Of a stretch of DNA of 64,000 bases, positions 36,397 through 47,635 are shown one piece after another. The stretch lies in contig CM062808.1 in NCBI GenBank assembly GCA_031772625.1, positions 474,421,655 through 474,485,654 on the forward strand, read 5' to 3'. This stretch comes from Pinus tabuliformis (Eukaryota > Streptophyta > Pinopsida > Pinales > Pinaceae). The translations under genes and the position numbers were made by a program. The first letter of the stretch is position 1. Every line of letters starts with the position of its first letter. The notes beneath the pieces were generated by a model. That model did no database searches and was not told the origin of the DNA. It was given only the letters and a program-made list of their open reading frames with translations.

Positions 36397-36530
36397 CATT
36401 TCCTGCTTTCATAGATTAGCATTTCCTGCTTTCATAGATTAGCATTTCCTGCTTTCATAGATTAGCATTTCATTTCTACAAGCGTAGATTAGTGTTTCAA
36501 TTCTGCAAGCGTAGACTAGCATTTCCATTC
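36397..36530 (+). repeat. 23-bp tandem repeats in the Athila leader
   Basis: Three near-perfect copies of CATTTCCTGCTTTCATAGAT plus TAG, followed by two or three diverged copies containing AAGCGTAGA. They lie between the primer site and gag; function unknown. Confidence 0.7.
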
Positions 36531-36675
36531 CTCCAATTTCATTTGAGCAAAGTAGATTAGTTCTTTCCTGCCTTCAGTTTAATTCTGCATCTTTATAGTT
36601 AGTTGTAGATCAATATGTTTCAGTTTTGCAGGTACCACAGAAAAACAAAAGCAATCAAAAAATTCTTTCCATTTC

Positions 36676-38208
36676 ATGCCTCGTATGAATCGAAATAAAA
36701 TAGGCAAATTCTTACCAAACACCCCCACCACATCACTGAGTCACCCTTCTCTCTTCTTCGGTGACAGTGATCCAGAAGAACCTATAGGTGAACCTCCTGA
36801 GATATACGAAGATCCTATAGCAGAAGAAGAATTAGAGACCATCCCATCTGAATTTATGGCTGACAATAGAAGAGAAGATGAGAGAATAGAAGGTGTCTTC
36901 CCCATCCGAGAGACCAATGGAGAGATGAAAATGAAGAACATTAGCCCCTCCGCCTTACCTCACTTCCATGGACTGACTACTGAAGATCCTGATACCTTCC
37001 TGTTTGAGTTTGTTGTCCTTTGTAGAACCTATTACTATACTGAAGATGAGCAGAAGCTGAAACTCTTCCCTTCCACTCTTAAGGATGCAGCATTACGCTG
37101 GTTCATGGGCTTACCTGGGAATAGTATCACCACTTGGGCTCAGATGCAGCAAGCTTTCAATACCAAGTACAGGGATTACTGTAGGTCCAAGGAAACCAAG
37201 GGAGAAATCTTTCGGATGACCATGGGAAATGATGAGTCCTTAGAGGATTATGAGGAGAGGTTCCAACTTAGCTATAAGCGGGCCAGGTGCACACTTGACC
37301 CTGAATCCCTCAAGTTGGTCCTGCTCCGAGGAGTCCCTGAAGACCTCTTAGATACCCTTCACATGTTAGCTGGGGGGGGAATTTACCAACTGCCTTATGA
37401 GGACATCAAGACTGTGTTTAGAAACCACTCCAGGGCAGCTCGGAAACGAGGTAGAGGAAACCTCCTCTCAACTGGTGTCCCTTTCTCCAAACATGAGTTT
37501 GCAAATCAATTGGAAGATCTTAAGAGTGAGGTGAGACAGACCATTGCCATGCAGCTGGACACATTCAGGATCTAGCAAAAGAAGGAAGAAGCTGAGAGAG
37601 CCTTGGCTATCTTCTGCCCTAGATGTACCAGGAGACACCCTAAGAACGAATGTCCATTGCATTCGGTTGAAGTGTGTTTCGTTTGTGAGGAGGACCATCC
37701 CACAAACCAATGTCCAACCTTACTTGGATTTAAAGCCCTGTACCAAGGGACAGAAGCTCCCACTAAACCTCTCTATTACCTCAACCAAAGGAGGCCACAA
37801 GGACCTAGAACTTACCAGCAGGGGATGCAAGGGGCACCTCAAGCTTATTACAGCCCCAACCAATTGACTCCTATGCCTTCCTGGGGTCCCCCTGCTCATC
37901 CTTCCTGGTCTATGCCTCCTCCATGGTCTTATCCACCTCAGTACCCTACTCAACCCACTACTCATTCTTATCACTCACAGGCCCAGCCACAGCCTCAGTG
38001 GAATGCACCTCAGTCGGGGTGGAGGCCACAATACAACACTCCTCCTGCCATTTTGCCTCCACCACCAGTTCAACCTCAACCATTACCTCCTACTCCTCCA
38101 AGGCAACCTCAAATACCTGCTCAACCGAACCCGAACCCCAACAATAGACAGGCCCAACAGGTATACACTGGGGAAACATCATTCCCTACTTATGTTGTGG
38201 AGATCTAG
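36676..38208 (+). pseudogene. gag: Athila gag (one internal TAG)
   Basis: ATG 36676 (MPRMNRNKIGKF). The gag core is at about residues 95-230 (ALPHFHGLTTEDPDTFLFEF, LRWFMGLPGNSITTW). TAG 37573 follows residue 299. The same frame continues with zinc-binding CPRC...H...C and CFVCEEDHPTNQC, then a long P/Q-rich tail, to TAG 38206. Both stops read ATC-TAG. The first is followed by CAA, which recalls readthrough contexts but lacks the full known motif, so mutation is simpler. Confidence 0.85.
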
Positions 38209-40397
38209 GAGATCAATCTTCGATCTGGCAAGACTCTTCCAGATCGCCAACCTCCTCCCCCAGAGGATGAGGAAGATAAACAGGAAAGTGAACCAAAGGC
38301 TAGTCCACCCTTTCCTGAGAGACTAACAGCCACCACACAACCCAACCCAGAGGAGGATGAGCTTCTGGGTGAGCTCAAGCAATTGTGTGTAAAAATACCA
38401 CTTCTCCAAGCCATCAAGGATGTGCCAATATACAACAAACTGGTTAAGGTAAAGTGTTTCAAACAACCAGGCAGGCAAAAGAGAGATGCTTCAACCATCA
38501 ATGTCTTAGGACAACTGTCTGACCTTATGTTAGGACAAGTCATCTGCCCAAAGTATCTAGATCTTGGGAGTCCTGTAGTAGATGTCCACATCAATGGCAT
38601 CATCATACCTCACACTTTGATTGATTTGGGGGCTGCCATTAATGTGATGACCAGGGACACCATGCTCAAGCTCAATCTTCAGGGTTCCTTGAGGAAGACC
38701 TCGACATTTCTGCAACTTGCAGATCGCTCCACTGTGACTCCCGAAGGGATTGTGGAGGATGTCTTGGTCTCTGTCGACTCTTGGGAATACCTTGCAGATT
38801 TCTTGGTTTTGCAACCCAAGGCAAAGCTTACTGGATATCCTCTTATTTTTGGAAGGCCTTGGTTAGCCACTGCAGATGCTTACATAAGTTGTCGTGCAGG
38901 AAATATGACCATAAAAAATGGTCCTATGTCCAAGCAGCTAGTCCTATATCCTCCTGCCCAACCTTCCTTAGAGCATGACTTACCACTTTGGTTGGAGGAA
39001 GGAGATGAGGATGAAGTGTACTCAACACCGTTGTGCACCCTAGATACCACCAGAAGAGACCCCCCAACCGAAGATGACTTGATTGAGACCTTGATCCAAA
39101 ATCCACCTTCCAGTGCACTATCCTTAGAGAAATTGGTGGAGGATGCCCGAGCCAGCACCCTAGTGGATCTTTGTACGACCAACCCTGTCACTCCCAGAGT
39201 CAAGAATGTGGAGTTCGGCCCTGAGAGAACGTTAAAGATCAGCTCCTCCCTATCTCCTTCCCAGGAAAAGGAGCTGTGTAACCTGTTGGCCAGTCACCTA
39301 GATGCTTTTGCTTGGAGCTATAAGGAGATGAAAGGAGTCCATCCCTCGGTCTGTACCCATCACATATACATCAAAGAGGGTTGTAAACCGGTTAGGCAAC
39401 CTCAGAGGAGAATGAATCCAGCCCTTAAGGACATTGGCAAGGAAGAACTGCAAAAACTGTTGGATGCCGGATTCATTTACCCCATCTCAGATAGTGAATG
39501 GGTGTCCCCTCTGGTGTTGGTTCCCATGAAGAATGAGAAGTGGAGAATCTGTGTGGACTACCGAGAACTGAACAAAGCTACCAAGAAAGACCATTTCCCT
39601 CTACCTTTCATAGATCAAGTGTTGGATGGACTGGCAGGGAAGAAGTTCTTCTCTTTCCTGGATGGGTTTAGTGGGTACAACCAGATTCAAATCAGCCCGG
39701 AAGACCAAGATAAGACCACCTTCACTTGTCCTTGGGGTACCTTTGCCTACCGAGTTCTTCCCTTTGGGCTATGCAATGATCCTGCTACCTTCCAGAGAGC
39801 TGTCTTGAGCATCTTCTCGGAGCTGGTCCATGATGCAGTGGAAATCTATATGGATGACTTCACTCCTTATGGGGCCAATTTCCAAGAAGCATTGTCCAAT
39901 CTGGGAAAAGTCCTAACCAAATGCATTGAGATGAACCTGTCCCTTAGTCCTGAAAAATGTGAATTCCTTATGACTGAAGGGACCGTGTTAGGCCATACCA
40001 TTTCTTGCCAGGGGTTACAGGTGGATCCTAACAAAATTGTTGTCATCAAGAAGGTTCCACCTCCTCAAAAGGTAAGGGATGTTCGGAGTTTCTTAGGATT
40101 AGCAGGGTATTACAGGAGATTCATTAATGACTTCAGCAAGCTAGCCTCACCATTGTTTGGCCTGTTGGCAAAAGATGTGGAATTTAAGTGGACTGATGAT
40201 TGTCAGAGGGCTTTGAATGAATTAAAGGACAAGTTGGTGTCAGCCACAATCCTGAGAGGTCCAAACTGGGCCCTACCTTTCCACATCCACACTGATGCCT
40301 CGAACAAAGCCATAGGTGCAGCTTTAGGACAAATCGAACAAAAACTTCCATATGCCATTTGCTTTGTTAGTAAAAACTTGTCCAAAGCTGAGCTGAA
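38209..40397 (+). pseudogene. Athila protease, RT and 5' part of RNase H
   Basis: Same frame as gag. The protease has LIDLGAAINVM (about 38620). RT has LVPMKNEKWRICVDYRELNK, FLDGFSGYNQIQ and YMDDF (39850), all intact. RNase H begins with HIHTDASNKAIGAALG, then is cut at 40398 by a solo LTR. Between 38209 and 40397 no stop or frameshift is seen, so this is the best-preserved polymerase in the window. Confidence 0.85.
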
Positions 40398-41033
40398 TGA
40401 TCCAGGTGGATATTGGTGGCCACCTGCCAAGTCCACCTGGACCCCCACCATTGTCTTTCTCAGCATTTTCAGTTTCCTTAATTGTAGCACAACTTACTAT
40501 TTTTAGCAGTTTTTCGGGTCCTGAACTTCCGGAGTCGTTTTGAGGCCCTAAACGACGTTTTTTTTGGAATTATGGGGCGACCGAGCCCAATGTTGCCTCC
40601 CAAAGTGGTAGTACTCGGATAGATCTTTCTAACGAGCTATCGTACGCGTCAAACGGAGATCGTATGCCAAAGTTACGACCCCGGGAAATTGATGTACCAA
40701 TTTACCCAAACGGGGCCCACAATTTGGCGTTTCATCTTCTAGGGTTAGGTTTCGGTATGTGAAGGGTTTTCCATTGTTTCTCAACAATAAATAGGCCTTC
40801 GAGCCTCATTGTAATACAGTTCGGAACAGTTCAGAGGCATGTAGCCGCACATCTCTTCTCAGAGATAGCTACCATCGCCCTAGCTGGTTTATTTCCATTT
40901 CTGGTTGTATTCAGTATTTTCCATTAATGAAATGAATCATTATTTCCGCTGCATATATGTGTTTATGGTTATTGCATCTCTGTATTTATGGTTATCTCTG
41001 TAATCTATTGCGTTCCTGTTTAAATCTGGATCA
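40398..41033 (+). mobile_element. Solo LTR inside the Athila RNase H
   Basis: 636 bp with 8-bp terminal inverted repeats TGATCCAG/CTGGATCA and target duplication CTGAA (40393-40397, 41034-41038). Removing it with one repeat rejoins the RNase H between AELN and YTVTEKEF. A TATA-like AATAAATAGG (about 40789) suggests plus orientation. No internal region is present; the family is not identified. Confidence 0.85.
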
Positions 41034-42692
41034 CTGAATTACACTGTAACTGAGAAAGAGTTTTTGGCTGTGGTCCATGCACTGAACAAGTTTCGACACT
41101 ATATCACTAGCTATCAAACATTTGTACATACAGACCATGCTGCCATTAGATATTTAATGAATAAACCAGATGTGAATGCTCGTATTATTAGATGGTTACT
41201 TTTGTTGTAGCAGTTTGATTTGACCATTGTTGACAAACCAGGTAAAGAAAATGTTGTTGCTGACTTTTTATCTAGATTGGATTTGTCTGTAGATGAGGAT
41301 GGAACGGTGGATGACCAGATGCTTGATGAACATCTGTTTGCTATCTCAGCACTCTCTCCATGGTTTGCTGATATAGCAAACTACCTTGTTTCAGCACAGT
41401 TCCCTCCGCACCTATCTTCAAGAGAGAAGAGGAGAATCATCAGAAAAAGTGCCTCATTTACTTGGATCGGGGGCAATCTGTTCAAGCTTGGCCCCGATCA
41501 GATCTTAAGGCATTGTGTAAGGGAGGAGGGAATCTTTGATATCCTCCTCACCTGTCATGATGGGCCTTGTGGAGGACATTTTGCAGTAAAGAGGACTGCC
41601 TTCAAGATCCTGCAGGCAAGTTACTATTGGCCCACACTTCATCAAGATGTCAGAAGATATATCAGCCAATGTGACCAATGCCAAAGAATGGGGAAACCGA
41701 CTCAAAGGGATGAGATGCCTCTCCAACCTCAAGTGACTCTTGAACCATTTGAGAAGTGGGGCATGGACTTTGTGGGTCCAATCAACCCTCCTTCGAGGCA
41801 AAGGTCTTACATCATTGTGTGTACTGACTACCTGACAAAGTGGGCAGAGACTAAAGCAATCAAAGCAGCAACAGAAGAAAAGGTGGCCGAGTTCTTAAGA
41901 GAAAACATCTTCTACAAGTTTAGCTACCCAAGAGAGCTGGTCACCGATCAAGGGAGCCAGTTCACATCCAACTTAGTTGAAGATCTACTAGCTCATCACA
42001 AGATCAAGCATAGGACTTCCACCCCCTATCACCCTCAAGCAAATGGGCAGGTGGAAGTAACTAATAGAGCATTAGAAGGGATCTTGACTAAGGTGGTGAG
42101 CAGCAGCAGAAAGGACTGGGCAGATCGCCTGGTTGAGGCCACATGGGCTTACAACACCACCTGGAAGACCACCACCGGCTTCACACCTTATGAGTTGGTC
42201 TATGGGAAGAAAGCTTTGCTGTCCATTGAGTTTGAATACAACACTTTGAGGATGGAAGCTCAGCTGGATCTAGATCTCAGCCATTCACAACAAGAAAGAT
42301 CATTGCAGCTGAATGGACTGGATGAGCACCGAATGCAGGCCCTCCTTCACTCAGAAGTGGTTCAACTTCAGAGAAAGGTGTGGCATGACCAACATCTCCA
42401 TGACAAGCAATTCCAGCCTGGAGATTGGGCTTTGTTGTATGACTCCAGATACAAAGATTTCAAGGGGAAACTGAGAACCAGATGGCTAGGACCATATACA
42501 GTGGAAAAATGTCATGAAAATGGATCTGTTCTTATTCAGACCATTGATGAGGAAGCCATCCTCATGCTTGTCAATGGGCATAGATTGAAGATCTACAGGA
42601 AGCCTCTCTCAAGACAAGAGTTCATCAAAACTATGGAGAAATCAGTATTGGTCATAGAGAAGGGTTCTGCCTCTCCTTTGGGCATACCCTGA
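41034..42692 (+). pseudogene. Athila 3' part of RNase H and integrase
   Basis: RNase H resumes with TEKEFLAVV and VHTDHAAI, keeping the catalytic E and D. A single TAG at 41208 precedes QFDLTIVDKPGKENVVADFLSRL. Integrase has the HHCC zinc part (HDGPCGGHF, CDQCQRMG), the core D-D-E (GMDFVGPI, VTDQGSQF, NGQVEVTNR) and a C-terminal end KIYRKPLSR. Stop TGA 42690. The integrase is otherwise open and plausible as a once-active enzyme. Confidence 0.85.
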
Positions 42693-42699
42693 AAGGTTC

Positions 42700-42700
42700 A

Positions 42701-42744
<44 letters not shown>
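42700..42744. repeat. (AAT)n microsatellite
   Basis: About 14 to 15 uninterrupted AAT units directly after the pol stop. Confidence 0.95.
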
Positions 42745-42745
<1 letters not shown>

Positions 42746-42961
42746 GATCCTTGGGTGAAAACCTCTCTGAGGCACCCAAGGCAGGTGGTAGGGGTGAAAA
42801 CCTCATTGAGGCGCCCCTATTGTCTTTCAAAAAGAAAAAAGAAAAAAAGAGAGATTGGAAAAAGATCCATGAGTGAAAACCTCTTTGAGGCGCTTAAGGC
42901 AGATGGAAAAGGTGAAAACCTCAATGAGGCACCCCTGTTATCTTTCAAAAAAAAAAAAAAA
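42744..42961 (+). repeat. 118-bp tandem repeat with four hairpins
   Basis: Two units start AAGATCC at 42744 and 42862. Each holds two copies of GTGAAAACCTCNNTGAGGC. The first hairpin has perfect 9-bp arms CCTTGGGTG/CACCCAAGG around CCTC/GAGG; the others are weaker versions. Both units end in an A-rich run. Confidence 0.75.
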
Positions 42962-44650
42962 CAAAAGAAAAAAACAAGGTCAGCAGATTCATAATGTAAA
43001 TTGCATGCAGGTTGCAGGTGTTCTATGGAGGAGAGGAAGCCTCTCAACTCAGAGCTCAGGATCCTTATCATGCTGTCAGGAGACCTCACCAGCACCTCCT
43101 CCAAGAATACTCATTTTCTCCAAGGTATGTGCAATTTTATTACAGCTTGAGTCTTCTACAAGAAGACGCAGATTTTCTACAGGAAGATGCAGATTTTCTA
43201 TAGGAAGGTGCGGACTCTCTACAGGAAACGCAACCTTTCTACAGGAAGCTCTGTATTTCTACAGGAAACTTCCTGTAGAAGCCCAGGACGGTCCAGAATC
43301 CATGTTATGAGAAGATCTAACGACTAAGGATCGGTTTTTACACATGCAAGCTATCGTTATCTCCCTTGCACATTGTTGTCACCTCGTCCTGCCATCCTTG
43401 TCGACATGCAACGAAGTTACCTGCACCAGCAAAGCAGATCGATGAGTTCTCAGAAAAAGCAAGTTTTAAATGAAAAAACTCTGAGATCTCATACCATATC
43501 CGTCCTATTCATTCAGAAGCCCTGGGAGCATGATCGGGAGGCCAGATCCTTCGTCGTGCAGTATGCACCCAAGGAGGAAGAACTGTTACAAGACATCCCG
43601 CGGGAGTCCTGTAACAGTTAAGCCCGCTAGAGTGTATACTATTCACAGCACTGGCCATATACAATGAACGCGGATGCATGCAACCAAGCATCAACTCCAT
43701 CGTCGGCAGCCTGTAAACGTGAACCTCCAGGCCTGTGCAAATCCACCAGCAGCATGTAGATCCATTCATCATCGTCCAAAACCCGAGAAATCGTGTTGCA
43801 ACCGCGCAGGTAAGTGTCTCGACCCTTCCTTCCGTCAGATCGCATGAATTTTACTTTGAATTGTTTGCAAAGTGTAAAGTGAAAGGGTTGAGCGGTTGTA
43901 TGGCCAATTGACTGGCCACGTCGACCGGTTAATGGTCCAGTCAGATGTTTGGGTGGCGACCGTGACAAAAGGAATGATCAGCACACACGTGAGAACAATC
44001 CCCGTCAGAAAAAGCGGATTTAGCAGAAGAAACGGCGGCGGATCTACTGGAGGGATGATGTGGTAGTAAGTGAACGCGCAGTCAAATGATGGAACGACAT
44101 CATTCAACGGTCCGGCGGGGAGAACTCACCCCCGTGCCACGGATTCCGCCGATTCAAATCTAATCGGCTAGATCGGCCGCATGCATTTATCATTCGCCAT
44201 TCGAACCTCGAGTGCACATTCAGATCTCTCTGCAGTTCGAAACTCCAAGCCTTTGGCTATCAAAACGGCTATGAAGCACCACCGAGAGCGCAGACCAACT
44301 GCAGTCTTCCCCAGGAATCATGCACTGCTCCTACATGAAAGCAGTTTCTACAGGAAGGCAGGTTCCTCAAGTAAAAAGGTGGCAGATAAAAAAGGTAACC
44401 TTGAACTCTCCATGCAATTGGCTTTTAAAGGTGGCAAGATCGTCATCTACAGTTTGGTTGTAGGAAATGGTCGAAATTGTTGTCTGCTATGCATAGACTG
44501 TCGTTCTACACGATGTCAGTGAATTAAACTGTGTTAAGGTCCTCAGGGATAAAGTTGTGAATTATTTGCACAACAGAAGCGTAATTCCATGCTCTGTCTC
44601 CATAAGCTAAACTTCTTCCGCATTCGCCACCTTTAGCAACAGCTTTTATC
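42962..44650 (+). other. Athila post-pol spacer
   Basis: About 1.7 kb without a supported gene. At 43150-43281 there is a cluster of CTACAGGA motifs, including a near-perfect palindrome at 43257-43280 with 11-bp arms. Another motif is at 44346. Short ORFs here look like chance. Confidence 0.6.
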
Positions 44651-47596
44651 ATGCCGGGTGGGTTTATTAGACGGGAACCCACTGATTCATCAAAATTAAG
44701 AGAAAACCCGGAGGTGGTAGAGCTCTTCACACGGGCATAATGGATATCCTTTTGTGACAAGTTGCAGAGTCATGACGGCGAAGTGGCAGAAGAATTTTTA
44801 CAAGCCTTGAGGCCGAAATCCAAAACATTGGCCACCGTGAACTTCAGGGGCCTAAGCCTCAAGCTCACCCCGCAGTATATCAGTCGAATTACTGAACTTC
44901 CAATGGGTTTGCCATGGGATAAGGAAGAAAGGAAGTTGAGCCAGCAGGCAAAGAAAGAATTCTTTCCACCTGAGGAGGAATTCACGGAGGACAAAAATGG
45001 GGTGCGAAGAACCAGCTTGCTGCCACCATGGAATGAAGTTAGCCTGCAAATCATGAAGTATATAACCTGTGAAGGTCGTTTTAGCATCGTGTACGCATAT
45101 CACTTCAGGTTGCTCACTGAATTGAGACACCAGATTGATCTTCCTGTAGAAAATGAATTGAGCATTCCTTATTTCCTGCTACAGTCTCTAATTGAGTGTG
45201 CCACAAAATTAAAAGAAGGCATGCCAGATCAGGTAGCCCACCATGGGTTAATCAAACTTCTTGTGGAGGATGCGCTTCATTCATATAAGGTTCCCCTCTC
45301 ATGGGAATCATTCAGAAATTTGACAAGAGATGGAGACATAAGGATGTTGACTGAAGAAACGGGTTCCTCCAGCAGTGAGGAAAAAGAAGCAGTGGCCACG
45401 GAAAAGAAAGAAACAGGCCAGAAGACCCCGACCACAGTGCAAAAGAAAGAACAAAGGAGGAAGCACGAGAAAAAGGATGCTGAGGAAAAAGGTGACACAC
45501 CCATTTTGTCAGCAAGAGAGAAAAGGTTGCAGAGCAGAACGGACAAAGTTGAGAAGGTCCACATCAGCCCAAGTACCTCATCAGCACCCGCAACCAAACC
45601 AAAAAGCAAAACCCATGCAGCAAAGCAAGCCAAGGTGGCGACACCTGTGTCTACAGGAAAGCAGAAACAGGCTTCTACAAGAAGCCCGAAAACAGAAAAA
45701 GGGTCTTCTACAGGAAGACCGAAAATCGTTGAAAAAGGGGCTTCTACAGGAAGCCTGAAAATTACCAAAACAGGGGCTTCTACAGGAAGCCCGAAATTGG
45801 CTAAAACAGGGTCTTCTACAGGAAGCCCTGAAAAGGTGAAACCCAAGGAGAAGAAGGCGAACATTCTAGCAAGGGAGGCAGCAGTTGTACTAGTTGGCCT
45901 CAGCACGCCACCTAAGCCAAAAGAAAAGAGAAAGAGGGAGACCCCTCTATACTTTAAAGCTCGAAGAAGTGTTAGGATAAAGACGGGCAAGCCACAGCCT
46001 TCGTCCAGCAGCCCGATTTTCATTGAAGATACCCCTGCTTCTCCCAAGGAAAAGTCCCCCTCAAGGATAACAGTCACCTATGAGAAGGGGAGTCCAAAGA
46101 AAAATACGTGGCAAGAAAGGTTAGACCTGTTGACTGAAAAAGCTCGGCTACAGGAGGCTGAAAATGTTCTACAGGACACTTTGGCCCGGCTACAGGAAAC
46201 AGAGAAGAGGGAAGGAGAAGGACCCTCATCACCACCAAGGGAGGGTGAGATAGAGCCACCTAAAGAGGCAGAAAAAGAACATATACCAGAGCCCAGCCCT
46301 CAGCCTAGTCTGAGTTCATACTACACCTTTTTAGAGGCGGGCAAAATCATACCGCAGAAATTTACTGTACCCCTGTTTTTTGCATTAGAGGAAGAAAGAG
46401 TCCGTACCCACACATGGATGCAAATCGCCAAGTCAAAGGGTGTGGCAGACATAGGTCCCTTACAAGAGCAACTCAAGGAGGTCAGGAGTTAATTCGCCAT
46501 GGCTAAACATGTGGCTAATTTCCAAAGAGTGTACCTACAGGAAGAAAACCAGAAGCTAAGATTGCAGCTACAGGAGCTGAGGGCAGGGGCAGGTACATCC
46601 TCCAAAGACACCACAGAAGAAAAACAAGGCAGAAAGGAGCTGACCACCGGTCTTGAGGAGCCAATGACACTTCTACAGGAAGTAGAACAACAAGCACAAA
46701 TTGAAGTGCAAGCTCTAAAAGAACAACTGCAGCAAAAGGAATCACAATTGGCCTGCATGGCCAGTTGGGCCATGGAGGCAATAAAGTGCAGACAACCTGC
46801 AAAATCCTATGGTTTTTACTTGAAAGATCAATGGCTGCAGTTCCAAATAAATACCTTGGCACAGAGAGGTATTTCTCAGATCCAAAACCCACAGCAATTT
46901 TCTGAATTGTGCAGTACTAGTTCGTCAGAAGACAAAGCCAAATTAGCAGAGTTCTACCTCCACAATTTGGCTTTGCCTAATGAAGTCTCCTGGGATCCCA
47001 ATACTGCCTTGGGTGATATGCAATTGATGGCGTTCGCTTCATGGTTGAACCATGAGGATCAAAGAGCAGCTGAAGCAAAATCGGTCATGAACCGAGAATT
47101 GAACGAGCCACTGTTCATTCGAGCAGAACCAGAGGATCTGGTTGCACTCATTTCAGCACACCAACAGTTGTCTACTGATCCCACAACTTCCTTGAGATTT
47201 ATGGACCAACAGGCCCAAGCCATAGCTCATTTTGAAGACATGGAAAGACTGTTAGGAGAAAATGTTGCCCAAGCATGCACACGCAGATGGAATACCTTGG
47301 CACACAGTTTGAAAATCCGAGAGTACCATACCCCAACTTGGATGAGGGAAGATTTGGTAAGGGTAGACCTTTACAAGAAATCCATGCAAAGCCTCCAGGC
47401 CAGCTGGATTGGCCTTAAACTCAACCCACCACTACTGCTAGGATTGACTGTAGGCAACACAGAGGAGGATGACAGTGAACAATGGGAAGAGGTGAACAGG
47501 AAAGCTGGGTTTCATATCAGCAAGGAGGACACTACCACAGAGGCTTGGGATGTAAGGGAAGCAGTAAAAGCAATGAAGGATGAAGATTTGGACTAA
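44651..47596 (+). pseudogene. Athila post-pol ORF (two stops), env-position protein
   Basis: The frame runs from ATG 44651 (MPGGFIRREPTDSSKLREN) to TAA 47594-47596, 981 codons plus stop, with only two interruptions: TAA 44738 and TAA 46490, both one C-to-T change from CAA. Residues about 20-240 resemble the plant-transposon domain found after pol in many gypsy elements (FRGLSLKLTPQYISRITELP, ITCEGRFSIVYAYHFRLL). About 240-500 is K/E/S-rich with four STGS-type repeats. About 490-530 and 615-700 look coiled-coil (LQEAENVLQ, LRLQLQELR). The C-terminal 280 residues are globular. I see no signal peptide or membrane segment, so an envelope role is not supported. Confidence 0.8.
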
Positions 47597-47620
47597 GTTG
47601 CTCAAGGATGAGCAAATATT

Positions 47621-47635
47621 TTAGCTGGGGGGTGA
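47621..47635 (+). other. Athila polypurine tract
   Basis: TTAGCTGGGGGGTGA directly before the 3' LTR start TGATGAGCCCC at 47636. The G6 run is the likely plus-strand primer. Confidence 0.6.

Noticed and set aside
36397-36530. CRISPR-like array
   Set aside because: Units are head-to-tail without unique spacers, in a plant retroelement leader.
37573-37578. Readthrough of TAG-CAA in Athila gag
   Set aside because: The known readthrough motif needs a further pyrimidine-rich codon that is absent here, and a second TAG follows at 38206.
42642-42830. Minus-strand ORF with a run of tyrosines
   Set aside because: It is translation of the AAT microsatellite.
45277-46077. 266-codon minus-strand ORF opposite the Athila post-pol ORF
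   Set aside because: Shadow of the K/E-rich plus-strand frame; composition follows from the antisense and no domain is seen.
44651-47596. Viral envelope gene
   Set aside because: It is in the env position but shows no signal peptide, membrane segment or cleavage site.
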